Positions 8,894-16,834 of a stretch of 64,000 nt of DNA are shown here, piece after piece. Where the stretch lies: the NCBI RefSeq assembly GCF_900112845.1, contig NZ_FONG01000016.1:1-64000 (forward strand), in the 5' to 3' direction. A program made the translations under genes and the position numbers. The notes below the pieces were generated by a model that had not been told where the DNA came from, searched no databases, and worked only from the letters and a program-made list of their open reading frames with translations. This DNA is from Actinacidiphila alni (GTDB taxonomy: Bacteria > Actinomycetota > Actinomycetes > Streptomycetales > Streptomycetaceae). Numbering within the stretch: position 1 is the stretch's first letter; each line of letters opens with the position of its first letter.

Positions 8894-9669
8894 CGCATTC
8901 CCTCCTGAAGATGGTGGCTGGGCCGCGGCCGTACGGGCAGACCGCGCAGATACAGCAGAACCCCGTGGAAGCGGATCCCGGCGGACACCACGAGGGTCGA
9001 CCACGGATGGCGTACGGCGGCGCGCAACAGTCCGGCCGCGTCCGCCGGCCGGCGTCGGCCGCGTACGGTCGCGGTGAAGGGGCGCGTGCCGTCCAGTTCG
9101 AGATGGACCGTCACGGAAAGCCGACTGCCCGGTTCCGGGACACGCATGCGGTAGTCGCCCGCGACCGGGAAGAACGGCGAGACGTACAGCTCCTTGGGAG
9201 CCGTGGCGCGCCCCCGGCCGTCGGGGTCCAGCAGATAGCAGTGCCGCTCGCCGTAAGTGTTGTGGACTTCGGCGACCACATGGCGCGGCGAACCGTCGCG
9301 GCCGTGGCACCAGTACAGCGTCAGCGGGTTGAAGACATGGCCGAGGACACGGGCGTGCGTGAGCATCACGACGCGGCCGTCCGCGGGGGCCGCGCCCTGG
9401 GCGGCGAGGAAGCGGTCGAGACCGGCCCGGACGGTGGGCGCCGTACCGCCGAAGTGGTCGCGCGCCCGGAATCCGGCCAGCGGGCGCAGCGGCAGCGGCA
9501 CCCGCGGCAGCCGGTCCACGTCGACCAGCCACATATAGGTGCGGATCCGGAAGGCGTGCCGCAGGGGCCGGGTGCGCGCGTGCGCGATCAGGCATTCGTA
9601 CAGCGCGGGCGTGACGCTGCCGCCGTCCGGGACCGGCGCGGACCTCCCGGCGGACGCGGGCGCGGTCAT
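8890..9669 (-). CDS. DUF1365 family protein
   Basis: A 259-residue DUF1365 protein, recognised by CLIAHARTRPLRHAFRIRTYMWLVD at the start, HARVLGHVFNPLTLYWCH in the middle and VAEVHNTYGERHCYLL. No biochemical activity is firmly known for the family. It nearly always sits between a CFA-type methyltransferase and an FAD-dependent amine-oxidase-like enzyme, as here and in the mycobacterial locus (Rv0448c). I use the ATG at 9669, whose ATGA overlaps the stop of the upstream FAD gene; a GTG two codons earlier is possible. Confidence 0.85.
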   Translation of the reverse strand: MTAPASAGRSAPVPDGGSVTPALYECLIAHARTRPLRHAFRIRTYMWLVDVDRLPRVPLPLRPLAGFRARDHFGGTAPTVRAGLDRFLAAQGAAPADGRVVMLTHARVLGHVFNPLTLYWCHGRDGSPRHVVAEVHNTYGERHCYLLDPDGRGRATAPKELYVSPFFPVAGDYRMRVPEPGSRLSVTVHLELDGTRPFTATVRGRRRPADAAGLLRAAVRHPWSTLVVSAGIRFHGVLLYLRGLPVRPRPSHHLQEGMR

Positions 9670-10976
9670 GACCACTCCACCCCCAGCGCCCGCGCCGCCG
9701 CGACCCCCGACGCGCAGCCGTCCTCGTGGAAGCCCCAGCCGTGGTAGGCGCCCGCGTAGGCGACGACCGGTCCGCTGAGCGCGGGCAGCCTGCGGCGCGC
9801 GGCCACCGACTCCGGGGTGTACCGCGGGTGTTCGTAACTCATCCGGTCACGCACCGCGGCCGGGTCGACGCGTTCGCCGCCGTTGAGCGTGACGACGTAC
9901 GTGTCCGCGCCGTCCAGCCGTTGCAGCCGCGTCATGTCGTAACTGACCAGGACGGCGCCGGCGTCGGCGGCGCAGGACGGCATCAGGTAGTTCCAGGACG
10001 CGCGGGCGCCGGAGGCGCGCGGCAGCAGCCCGGTGTCGGTGTGCAGCAGCGCCGGATTGACGGTGTACGGGATCGCGCCGAGCACCGCCCGCTCCTCCGG
10101 GGTGGGTTCGGCGAGCAGCCGCAGCGCCTGGTGCGGGTGGACGGCGACGACGGCCGCGTCGTACCGCTCGGTGGTGCCGTCCTCGACGCGGATCGCGACG
10201 CCGCCGCCCTCGGTCTCCGGCAGCCGGCGCAGCGCCGTCACCGGGCTCGACGTGTGCACCGCCGACACCTCCTTGCCGATCCGCTCGACGTAACGGCGGG
10301 AGCCGCCGGTGATCGTGCGCCAGGAGGGCGAGCCGCCGACCGAGAGCAGGCCGTGGTGGTCGAGGAAACGGAAGAGGTAATGGGCGGGGAAGTCCAGCGC
10401 GGTCGCGGGGGAGCAGGACCAGACGGCGGAGACCAGCGGAGTCATGAAGTGCTGCACGAAATACGGGGTGAAGCCGCCCTCGGCGAGGAATTCCCGCAGC
10501 GTGCGCCCGCCCTCCTCGTCACTCTCGCCCGCCGCCAGCAGGCGCCGCGCCGCACGGTGAAAGGCCGTCAGCTCGGTGAGCATCCGCAGATAGCGGCCGT
10601 GCAGCGCGTTGCGCGGCCGGGCGAGCAGGCCGCGCGGCCCGCGCGCGCCCGCGTACTCCAGGCCGCAGCCCTCGCACCGCACCGACATGGTCATGTCGGA
10701 CGGCTGGGTGGCGACGCCGAGTTCGCGCAGCAGCCGCAGCAGGTGCGGATAGGTGCGGTCGTTGTGCACGATGAAGCCGGTGTCGACGCGCAGCACCCGC
10801 CCGTCGCGGTCGGCCACGTCATGGGTGTCCGCGTGCCCGCCGAGCCGGTCGTCCGCCTCGTACAGGGACACGTCACACGTGCGGTGCAGCACATGGGCGG
10901 CGGTCAGCCCCGCCACCCCGCTGCCGATCACCGCGATACGGCGCCTCGCCCCGGTCGGGCGTCGTTCGGCCGCCAT
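9666..10976 (-). CDS. FAD-dependent amine-oxidase-like oxidoreductase
   Basis: A 436-residue flavoprotein with the dinucleotide-binding motif IGSGVAGLTAAHVL (residues about 17-30), LYEADDRLGGHADT and a C-terminal GAYHGWGFHEDG that closes the FAD site. It belongs to the group that includes Rv0449c and the desaturase-like UfaD of Rhodobacter furan fatty acid synthesis. The substrate is inferred to be a methylated acyl chain. It is the first gene of a unit in which every junction overlaps or touches, so one promoter upstream of 10976 should drive all four genes. Confidence 0.87.
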   Translation of the reverse strand: MAAERRPTGARRRIAVIGSGVAGLTAAHVLHRTCDVSLYEADDRLGGHADTHDVADRDGRVLRVDTGFIVHNDRTYPHLLRLLRELGVATQPSDMTMSVRCEGCGLEYAGARGPRGLLARPRNALHGRYLRMLTELTAFHRAARRLLAAGESDEEGGRTLREFLAEGGFTPYFVQHFMTPLVSAVWSCSPATALDFPAHYLFRFLDHHGLLSVGGSPSWRTITGGSRRYVERIGKEVSAVHTSSPVTALRRLPETEGGGVAIRVEDGTTERYDAAVVAVHPHQALRLLAEPTPEERAVLGAIPYTVNPALLHTDTGLLPRASGARASWNYLMPSCAADAGAVLVSYDMTRLQRLDGADTYVVTLNGGERVDPAAVRDRMSYEHPRYTPESVAARRRLPALSGPVVAYAGAYHGWGFHEDGCASGVAAARALGVEWS

Positions 10977-10987
10977 GCGACCCCCTC

Positions 10988-11033
10988 GATCAGTGTGCGT
11001 CCCCCGTGGCGCCCGGTGGCGCCCTCACTGATC
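10988..11033. promoter_or_regulatory. inverted repeat upstream of the FAD/CFA operon
   Basis: GATCAGTG at 10988-10995 is the exact inverse of CACTGATC at 11026-11033, enclosing two GGCGCC hexamers. It lies 12 bp upstream of the FAD gene start, so it could be an operator or a leader hairpin. No promoter hexamers can be assigned with confidence. Confidence 0.4.
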
Positions 11034-11067
11034 ATTCGTGGCCGCGGCCGTCGCGGATTGGTGCCGG

Positions 11068-11100
11068 ACGGGACGAGAACGGAACGAGAACGGGACGAGA
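11068..11100. repeat. three 11-bp direct repeats
   Basis: ACGGGACGAGA, ACGGAACGAGA and ACGGGACGAGA follow each other without gaps. The 11-bp period is one helical turn, which suits a DNA-binding protein on one face. The array is about 90 bp upstream of the FAD/CFA operon and ten bases beyond the aldolase stop. Confidence 0.65.
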
Positions 11101-11110
11101 AAACAGCCGG

Positions 11111-11956
11111 TCAGGCGGGGCTGCCCGCGACCACCCGCAGCATGTGGCCGGCGACCGCCGACATGGCGTCGCGGGCGGGCCGCAGATAGCGCCGGGGATC
11201 GACCACGGCCGCGTCGGCGGCGAGGTGGTCGCGCACGGCGCCGGTGAAGGCGATGTTCAGCGCCGTACCGATGTTGATCTTGACCATTCCGGCGGCGACC
11301 GCCCGCCGCAGCTCCTCGTCCGGTACGCCCGACGAGCCGTGCAGCACCAGTGGTACGGGCACGGCGGCGCGCAGCTCGGCGATCAGCGCGTGGTCGAGAC
11401 GGGCGGAACGGTCGGTCATCGCGTGCGAGCTGCCGACGGCGACGGCCAGCGCGTCCACCCCGGTGGCCGCGGTGAAGGCCGCGGCCTCGGCGGGGTCGGT
11501 GCGCACCCCGGGCGCGTGCGCGCCGTCCTTGCCGCCGACCTCGCCCAGCTCCGCCTCCACCCAGGCACCGTGGCGGTGCGCCCACTCCACCATGCGCGCG
11601 GTGGCCCGCAGATTCTCCTCGTAGGGCAGCTTGGAGGCGTCGAACATCACCGAGGACGCCCCGGCCGCCACGCCCGCCCGCAGCAGCTCCTCGCTCTCCA
11701 CATGGTCCAGGTGCAGTGCGACCGGCACCGAGGCGGCGCGCGCGACGGCGGCGGTGCCCGCGAGCACCGGCTCGACCCGGCCGCTGTGGAAGGCCACCGC
11801 GTTCTCGCTGATCTGGAGGACGACCGGCAGCCCGGCCGCCTCGGCGGCGGCCGTGATCGCCTCGGCGTGCTCCAGGGTGATCACATTGAACGCGGCTATG
11901 CCACGGCCCGCGGACCGGGCGGCGGTGACGAGTTCTGCGGTGGCGACGGCAGGCAT
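11111..11956 (-). CDS. class II fructose/tagatose-bisphosphate aldolase (GatY/KbaY-like)
   Basis: A 281-residue metal-dependent aldolase. Expected zinc and catalytic positions are seen in HLDHVES, EAELGEVGGKD, VGSSHA, VLHGSSGVPDEEL and VKINIGTALN. Class II enzymes cleave ketose 1,6-bisphosphates to dihydroxyacetone phosphate and an aldehyde. The neighbour upstream is a SIS sugar isomerase, a pairing typical of N-acetylgalactosamine/galactosamine or tagatose 6-phosphate pathways, so that is more likely than glycolysis. The kinase expected in such a pathway is not in the window. The two genes are 135 bp apart on the same strand. Confidence 0.85.
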   Translation of the reverse strand: MPAVATAELVTAARSAGRGIAAFNVITLEHAEAITAAAEAAGLPVVLQISENAVAFHSGRVEPVLAGTAAVARAASVPVALHLDHVESEELLRAGVAAGASSVMFDASKLPYEENLRATARMVEWAHRHGAWVEAELGEVGGKDGAHAPGVRTDPAEAAAFTAATGVDALAVAVGSSHAMTDRSARLDHALIAELRAAVPVPLVLHGSSGVPDEELRRAVAAGMVKINIGTALNIAFTGAVRDHLAADAAVVDPRRYLRPARDAMSAVAGHMLRVVAGSPA

Positions 11957-12091
11957 GGGATTCCTTGTACGGGGGAGTGCGCGGGGGTGCGGAGGAGCGT
12001 GCGGCGTGCGGGCGGACGGGCCCGGGTGCCCGGGGGACCCGGGGGGACTCGGGGGCCTCAGGACGGACGCGGGGCCGGGGCCCGAGGGGGC

Positions 12092-13015
12092 TCAGGACAG
12101 GACGACGGAACGCGTCAGATTGCGCGGCCGGTCCGGGTCGTAGCCCTTGTTCTCGGCGATGGCCACCGCGAGCCGCTGCACCCGCACCAGATCGGCCAGC
12201 GGGTCGAGCGCGGCCGTCCCCGTACCGCCGTCGGCCGCCGCGGCGGAACCGGCCTCCAGACGGCCGCCGACGCCCGCCACGTCCGCGGCGAGCCCCTCGG
12301 GCAGCGGACCGAAGGCCCACGTCACGCGGCCGGGCCCGGTGATGCTGATCGGCCCGTGCCGGTACTCCATCGCCGGGTAGCTCTCGGTCCAGGCGCCCGC
12401 CGCCTCCCGCATCTTCAGGGCGGCCTCCTGGGCCAGGCCGTAGGTCCAGCCGGTGCCGAGGAAGGTGAACTGCTCGGCGCCGACGATCTCGGCGGGCAGC
12501 TCCTGCGCGAGCGCGGCGCGGGCGTCGGCGACGGCGGCCGTCAGGTCCTGGCCGAGGTGGGCGCGCAGCAGCGCGAGCGCGGTGGTGGCGAACCGGGTCT
12601 GCACCACGGACTCCTCGTCCGCGAAGTCCAGGACGACGACCTCGTCGGCGTGCTCCATCACCGGGGTGCGCGGGTCGGCGGTGATCGCCGTGACCGGCAC
12701 ACCGGCCGTCCGCAGCCGCTCGCTCGCGCGCAGCACCTCGGTGGTGGTGCCGGAGCGGGTGATGGCCAGGACACGGTCGTAGGCGCGGCCGAAGGGGAAT
12801 TCGGAGGCGGCGAACGCGTCGGTCTCGCCGTGCCCGTCGCTCTCGCGCAGTGCCGCGTAGGACTGGGCCATGAACCAGGAGGTGCCGCAGCCGATCACGG
12901 CGACCCGTTCCCCGTCGCGCGGCAGCTTCCCGGCCTCGGCCGGCGCGAGGTCGGCCGCCCGCTGCCAGCACTCGGGCTGGGAGGCGGTCTCGATGGTGGT
13001 GCGGGACGCGGGCAT
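12092..13015 (-). CDS. SIS-domain sugar isomerase/deaminase (AgaS/GlmS-isomerase-like)
   Basis: A 307-residue protein with two SIS folds: GCGTSWFMAQSYAAL near residue 33 and ITRSGTTTEVL near 77 bind the sugar phosphate, and TFLGTGWTYGLAQEAALKMREA opens the second half. There is no glutaminase domain, so it is not GlmS itself but a free-standing AgaS-like isomerase or deaminase. The start is the ATG at 13015; the open frame extends to 13240 but that stretch holds the operator-like sequences. It is probably transcribed together with the downstream aldolase for amino-sugar catabolism. Confidence 0.85.
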   Translation of the reverse strand: MPASRTTIETASQPECWQRAADLAPAEAGKLPRDGERVAVIGCGTSWFMAQSYAALRESDGHGETDAFAASEFPFGRAYDRVLAITRSGTTTEVLRASERLRTAGVPVTAITADPRTPVMEHADEVVVLDFADEESVVQTRFATTALALLRAHLGQDLTAAVADARAALAQELPAEIVGAEQFTFLGTGWTYGLAQEAALKMREAAGAWTESYPAMEYRHGPISITGPGRVTWAFGPLPEGLAADVAGVGGRLEAGSAAAADGGTGTAALDPLADLVRVQRLAVAIAENKGYDPDRPRNLTRSVVLS

Positions 13016-13091
13016 GGGAACTCCTTGAACAGTGCCGAACCGGTGCCGAACAGGGCCGAACGGCGCGGTGTGCGATGTGGATGCGCGATAC

Positions 13092-13117
13092 TGCTCGAAA
13101 GGAGCAGCTATCGAGCA
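13092..13117. promoter_or_regulatory. operator-like inverted repeat upstream of the SIS gene
   Basis: TGCTCGA (13092-13098) and TCGAGCA (13111-13117) form an exact 7-bp inverted repeat with a 12-bp spacer, about 77 bp upstream of the SIS start. The size and place suit a dimeric sugar-responsive repressor of the DeoR or GntR type. No such regulator gene lies nearby. Confidence 0.5.
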
Positions 13118-13210
13118 CAAATGTACACAGCGCCGGGGGTAGGCGGAAGCTCCCCGACCGCGCTGAAGGGCCGTGCGGGCCGCCGGAAGCGGCCCGGAGG
13201 TCACGGAGAG

Positions 13211-13232
13211 CATTCGCGTCATGACGCGAATG
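13211..13232. repeat. perfect 22-bp palindrome
   Basis: The left arm CATTCGCGTCA is mirrored exactly with no spacer. It sits 196 bp upstream of the SIS start, in a gap between same-strand genes. It could be an operator or, for the small HTH gene ending at 13470, a transcription stop. Confidence 0.7.
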
Positions 13233-13254
13233 AGGCACACATCACACTCGTGAC

Positions 13255-13273
13255 ACGTGATGTCACATCACGT
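13255..13273. repeat. 8-bp inverted repeat with 3-base loop
   Basis: ACGTGATG, TCA, CATCACGT. It is 22 bp from the 22-bp palindrome and surrounded by further GTCAC/GTGAC motifs, so the gap 13016-13469 is rich in twofold symmetry. Confidence 0.55.
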
Positions 13274-13362
13274 CACCCGGCTCGCCTCTCTGGTACGAGG
13301 GCGCATCCGGCACGGCAACCCGGCGGTCACCGAAAGGAGGTCACGGAGAATTTTCCGGCACG

Positions 13363-13404
13363 ACACAGACACAGACACAGACGCAAACACAAACGCAGAC
13401 ACAG
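13363..13404. repeat. ACACAG microsatellite
   Basis: A 42-bp run of imperfect hexamers (ACACAG, ACGCAA, ACACAA) that stands out from the GC-rich surroundings. It is non-coding, 65 bp beyond the stop of the small HTH gene on the minus strand. Confidence 0.7.
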
Positions 13405-13469
13405 AGAAGTCCCCGCCTCCCCTTCACGCGTGACCGCGTGCGGCAGGCAGGGCCTCTCGGCGAAAACCT

Positions 13470-13676
13470 TTATTCCTTCACGGCGGCCGATTCCGTTTTG
13501 GCGGCGACGCGTTCGAGTAGCTCGTCGAGGTCGTATTGCGCGCGTCCCGGACTGCCGTAGCGGGTGATCTTGCCGCGGCTGGCCCATTTCCTGATGGTCG
13601 CCTCCGATACTCCGGCGGCAAGGGCGGCAAGTTGAGTCGGAACAAGCCGACTCCTATTGCGCGGTGGCGGATTCAT
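13470..13676 (-). CDS. BldC-like small DNA-binding protein
   Basis: A 68-residue protein that is one winged-helix domain: LVPTQLAALAAGVSEATIRKWASRGKITRYG, then AQYDLDELLERVA. It has the size and layout of BldC and other single-domain MerR-like regulators. The ATG overlaps the stop of the upstream zinc-finger-like gene (ATGA), so the two are made together. The same two parts occur as a single fused protein at 17629-18546 next to the PKS genes, which suggests that the pair also regulates the polyketide cluster or is a split relative. Confidence 0.8.
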   Translation of the reverse strand: MNPPPRNRSRLVPTQLAALAAGVSEATIRKWASRGKITRYGSPGRAQYDLDELLERVAAKTESAAVKE

Positions 13677-14383
13677 GCTGCGTCCTCCGGGCGCTCGGAT
13701 TGTGCTGCCGCTCCCGCAGTGCCGCGCGCGAACTGGCGCGTCTGCTGAATCTGACGGGATAGCAGAAGCCATTGATGGGGCTGCCAACTGTGTCCTGCGG
13801 TACAGCTCACTTCCCGGGTGCGCCGGCCGTCCCGCGCCGAAGGCGTCGTGGACATCGCGGCGTTGCAACCGGAATGTATGCACTGGCCGAGGTCCATACG
13901 CAAGGCGGGCTGCGTATAAGCGGATCTGCGGGCCCGGTGCGTGATCTCGGAGATCTCCTCCGCGAAGTCCGCGGCGGTGGCGTGCGCGAGCAGCCAGTCG
14001 AGGTGGGCGACCAGGAAGTCGGCCATCTCCTCGGGCTGGCGGCGGACCGGCTTGCGGACCGCGCGTTCGTCGGCCACCAGGGCGGCCCAGGAGGCCAGGA
14101 AGCCGATGATGCCGGACCTGGCGGTGATCGCCGCCTCGTCCAGCCGTATTCCGGTCGACTGCCTGCTGCCGCTGACCCGTTGCAGGGTCGGATTGCGGCG
14201 CGGGTGGAGCACCGACTCGCAGTCGTCGTAGATCTCCGGCAGCTCCAGCAGATTGGCCTTGAGATCGTGGTAGCACGAGGTGCAGAGGCGCAGCCCTGGG
14301 GCCGCTGTTCGACGCGATCGCGTCCCGTGCGGCACACTGCCGCATTTCTGTCCCACACACAGAGCTGAGTTCAATTTGGTCAC
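13673..14383 (-). CDS. OvmZ-like conserved regulatory protein (Cys/His-rich)
   Basis: A 236-residue protein with cysteine pairs that look metal-binding: CVGQKC near the start, LCTSCYHDL at about 33-41, and GQCIHSGCNAA near 165, followed by CTAGHSW. The middle part is helical. It resembles the first 225 residues of the protein at 17629 in motif order (LC-x2-CH/CY, LPE-Y-DCE, W/H spacing, C-x4-GC, GH-W). Similar proteins occur beside angucycline clusters such as oviedomycin, from memory; no biochemical role is assumed. The GTG start has no clear ribosome site and overlaps TGA of an upstream open stretch, hinting at a lost coupled partner. Confidence 0.7.
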   Translation of the reverse strand: MTKLNSALCVGQKCGSVPHGTRSRRTAAPGLRLCTSCYHDLKANLLELPEIYDDCESVLHPRRNPTLQRVSGSRQSTGIRLDEAAITARSGIIGFLASWAALVADERAVRKPVRRQPEEMADFLVAHLDWLLAHATAADFAEEISEITHRARRSAYTQPALRMDLGQCIHSGCNAAMSTTPSARDGRRTREVSCTAGHSWQPHQWLLLSRQIQQTRQFARGTAGAAAQSERPEDAA

Positions 14384-15780
14384 CCGGTGGTCATGGTGTC
14401 GGAAGGTGGCTGTCGCAGAGCGAACTCGTCGATCGACTCGATGACCGAGGGAGCGCCCTGTTCAGGACATGCCGAAAGCCGTCATTGGTGCAGGTGAGCG
14501 ACGTCTCATCGGAACATGGCCATGCGTCGGCTGCCTCTGGCGGAATGCGACGGAGTCCGCGGCGATACGGGCCCGTCGGCGTGCGCGTCCGTCAGCGGCG
14601 ACCGCTGTTTTCCGGAACCTGTCGACGTACTCCAGGCGCAGAGGAATTGCTCAGTGGAACGCCTGGACCATCTCAACGCCGTGCTGACGGTCGGCGAGGG
14701 CCGGGCCGACCGGATTGCTGCGGGCCGTGATGCCCGCGGTTCCAAAGGCCCGTGGGGCCAGTGGGGCACGCCTGATCACGGGGGCGTGCATGGTGAGCGA
14801 TTCACACCTGTGTGGGATGTTTCGTGGCGCGCGTGCACCGTGGCGTCGCCGAAGCGGGACGTCGTCGTCCGAGCCGGCATCCCGACTGCCACCTGAGGGT
14901 GACCTGGGGATACGCTCGCGCAGCGCCGTGAGGTGAGCGACCCGTCAACTGTGCCTGAAGTACCTCGACACGCGGTCGAGGCTACCGGCGATCGGAAACG
15001 CCGTGGTGGCCGTGATGAGTCCAGTTGGGCCTGTCGCGTTAAATCCGTGTTCATAACGATCCGGAACCCCCGCTCCCGAGTCATGTACGGCTTGCAGCAT
15101 ACGGATGTTCGCGTTTGGCAGGCGACGATACAGGCAAACCAAGGTGCCGTCCACACCTGATCTACCTGCGACGATGCAATCCGTCACGGGTCTGACCGGC
15201 GGGTCATTGACGTTAATGGCGGCTCGTAAAATGTGACTGCACACTTGCGTGACGCGGTCGTGAACCGAAGCACAATCACGATCTGATGAAGTGTCAGACG
15301 AGATGGGCATTCGGCCCCGTAGTGTTCCGAAATGCTCGATGTTGGGACGATGCTATGGGGATCATCGGACCTCGCGGGTGTCACGCAAAAACGGGGGACA
15401 GTGCAACCATCCCGCTCGGAACCATAGCCGCGTCCCGTGGATGAACTGCGCGAACGGGCGTCCTGACGAGTGAAGTTGACATCGGCGGCCAGGGACTGTC
15501 ACGATACTTTCGGCGGCCGAGGTATGCCCGGATCCGGACAGCATCCGGTCCGAGGCGGACACACAGTCGACGTCGACCCTGAGTCGACTCGGACCTCGCC
15601 GGCGGGATGTCACGGACACCCGCGCGGAAGCCGCGAATCCCTCAGAAAGTCATCCGGAAAGTCATCGGCCCCGCGAGCGCCTGCCGCCGCGGGGTTTCGT
15701 CGTCCCCGTCATGGGCGGCCGGGCCGCCATTGCGACCGCCGCCACCGGCACCGCGACAGGCCGAAAGGAGCCTGCGGCGC
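14384..15780. other. 1.4-kb region without a recognisable gene
   Basis: All six frames were read. Only short, unfamiliar ORFs are present, and base composition is visibly less GC-biased than in the neighbours. On the minus strand a 33-codon open stretch ends in a TGA that overlaps the GTG start at 14383, so a decayed coupled gene may have stood here. The right end must contain the promoter of the polyketide operon. Nothing else could be assigned. Confidence 0.6.
15476..15505 (+). promoter_or_regulatory. candidate promoter of the polyketide operon
   Basis: TTGACA (15476-15481) and CACGAT (15500-15505) are 18 bp apart, 275 bp upstream of the malonyltransferase start. The candidate at 30811-30840 has the same form (TTGACA, 18 bp, CACGCT). 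Found by eye; a later start site cannot be ruled out. Confidence 0.35.
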
Positions 15781-16737
15781 ATGGACAGGATCGGTTTCGT
15801 CTTCCCCGGCCAGGGTTCGCAGAAAGTGGGCATGGGGCTGGACCTCGCCGGAGAGCATCCGGATCTGGTCGGCCCCTACTACCGCACCGCGGACGAGATC
15901 CTCGGCCTTCCACTGTCCCGGCTGTGCTGGGAAGGGCCCGCCGAGGCCCTCCGGGACACCTCGGTCACCCAGCCCGCGATCTTCCTGACCAGCCTGTGCA
16001 CCTGGCAGGCGCTGCGGCCGCGCGGGCTCGCCCCCGACGTGGTCGCCGGCCACAGCCTCGGCGAGTACACCGCGCTGGTGGCCGCCGGCGTCCTGGACTG
16101 GACCGACGCGCTCCGGCTGGTCCGGCTGCGCGGCACCTTGATGGCCGCGGTCAACGAACGCGTGCCCGGCGCGATGGCCGCGATCCTCGGGCTGCCGCTG
16201 GAGGACGTCGAGGGCATCTGCGCCCAGGCCGCCACCGGCACCGGTCAGATCGTCGAGATCGCCAACGACAACGAACCGGCCCAGGTCGTGGTCTCGGGAC
16301 AGGAAGAAGCGGTCCAGTGGGTCATGGCCGCCGCGAAGGACGCCGGCGCCCGCCGGGCCGTCGCACTCGAAGTCGGCGCGCCTTTCCACTGCAGTCTCAT
16401 GAGCGGGATCGAGGACGAATTCGCGGCGGCACTGGACGCGGTGGAATTCCGTGATCCGTCCGTCGAGATCATTTCCTCGGTCACCGCAGCGCCGGTCACC
16501 ACCGCGGACGAGGCCCGCACGGTGCTCAAACGGCAGCTCACCGGCCGGGTCCGCTGGACCGACACGGTGCTGCGGATGTCGGACGCCGGAGTCGGCCGCT
16601 TCATCGAGATCGGTCCCGGCAAAGTGCTCGGCGGTCTGTGCCGGCGGATCGTGCCGGGGACCCAGGTGTACGCGACATTCGATTCACGGCAGTGTGCCTC
16701 GACTCTCGATGCGCTCGCATTCGCGGCCGGCGGTTGA
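15781..16737 (+). CDS. malonyl-CoA:ACP transacylase (FabD-type) of the PKS cluster
   Basis: A 318-residue acyltransferase that starts FVFPGQGSQKVGMG. The active serine is S92 in GHSLGEYTALVAAG and the partner histidine is H203 in APFHCSLM. It loads malonyl units on ACP. The start ATG has GAAAGGAG upstream; the longer open frame has no such site. Most type II clusters borrow the fatty-acid enzyme, so a dedicated copy at the head of the operon is notable and could mean a high malonyl demand or a special starter. The 15-bp tandem array begins at its stop codon. Confidence 0.92.
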   Translation: MDRIGFVFPGQGSQKVGMGLDLAGEHPDLVGPYYRTADEILGLPLSRLCWEGPAEALRDTSVTQPAIFLTSLCTWQALRPRGLAPDVVAGHSLGEYTALVAAGVLDWTDALRLVRLRGTLMAAVNERVPGAMAAILGLPLEDVEGICAQAATGTGQIVEIANDNEPAQVVVSGQEEAVQWVMAAAKDAGARRAVALEVGAPFHCSLMSGIEDEFAAALDAVEFRDPSVEIISSVTAAPVTTADEARTVLKRQLTGRVRWTDTVLRMSDAGVGRFIEIGPGKVLGGLCRRIVPGTQVYATFDSRQCASTLDALAFAAGG

Positions 16738-16821
16738 TCACCTGCCGGTTGATCACTCATCGATTGATCATTCACCGGTCGATCACTCACCGATTGATCA
16801 GCTACCGGTCGGTCAATTCAC
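16732..16821. repeat. six 15-bp tandem repeats (GGTTGATCACTCACC type)
   Basis: Six contiguous units start at 16732, 16747, 16762, 16777, 16792 and 16807. Examples are GGTTGATCACTCATC, GGTCGATCACTCACC and GATTGATCAGCTACC. The TGATCA core is itself palindromic in five units or nearly so; the last unit is degenerate. The array overlaps the stop codon of the transacylase and ends 13 bp before the response-regulator start. It looks like a multi-site binding array or a hairpin-prone spacer that controls the regulator. Confidence 0.85.
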
Positions 16822-16834
16822 AAAGGGCGGACCC

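Noticed and set aside
11006..13567. Plus-strand ORF of 853 codons over the aldolase and SIS genes
   Set aside because: Low-complexity Arg/Gly/His translation and full overlap with two recognisable enzymes on the other strand.
14506..14769. Small minus-strand ORF in the gene-free region
   Set aside because: No ribosome site, no recognisable fold, and composition typical of a random open frame in GC-rich DNA.
15207..15232. Promoter TTGACG/TAAAAT in the gap before the cluster
   Set aside because: Spacing between the two hexamers is only 14 bp, too short for a normal sigma-70-type promoter.
14384..15780. Gamma-butyrolactone receptor gene or its AACCGGTCGGTT-type operator near the cluster start
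   Set aside because: No TetR-type receptor or synthase gene lies near the cluster (the only TetR gene is at 328-978) and no convincing operator of that type was found by eye.
16732..16821. CRISPR array
   Set aside because: The 15-bp units are contiguous with no spacers and no cas genes are near.
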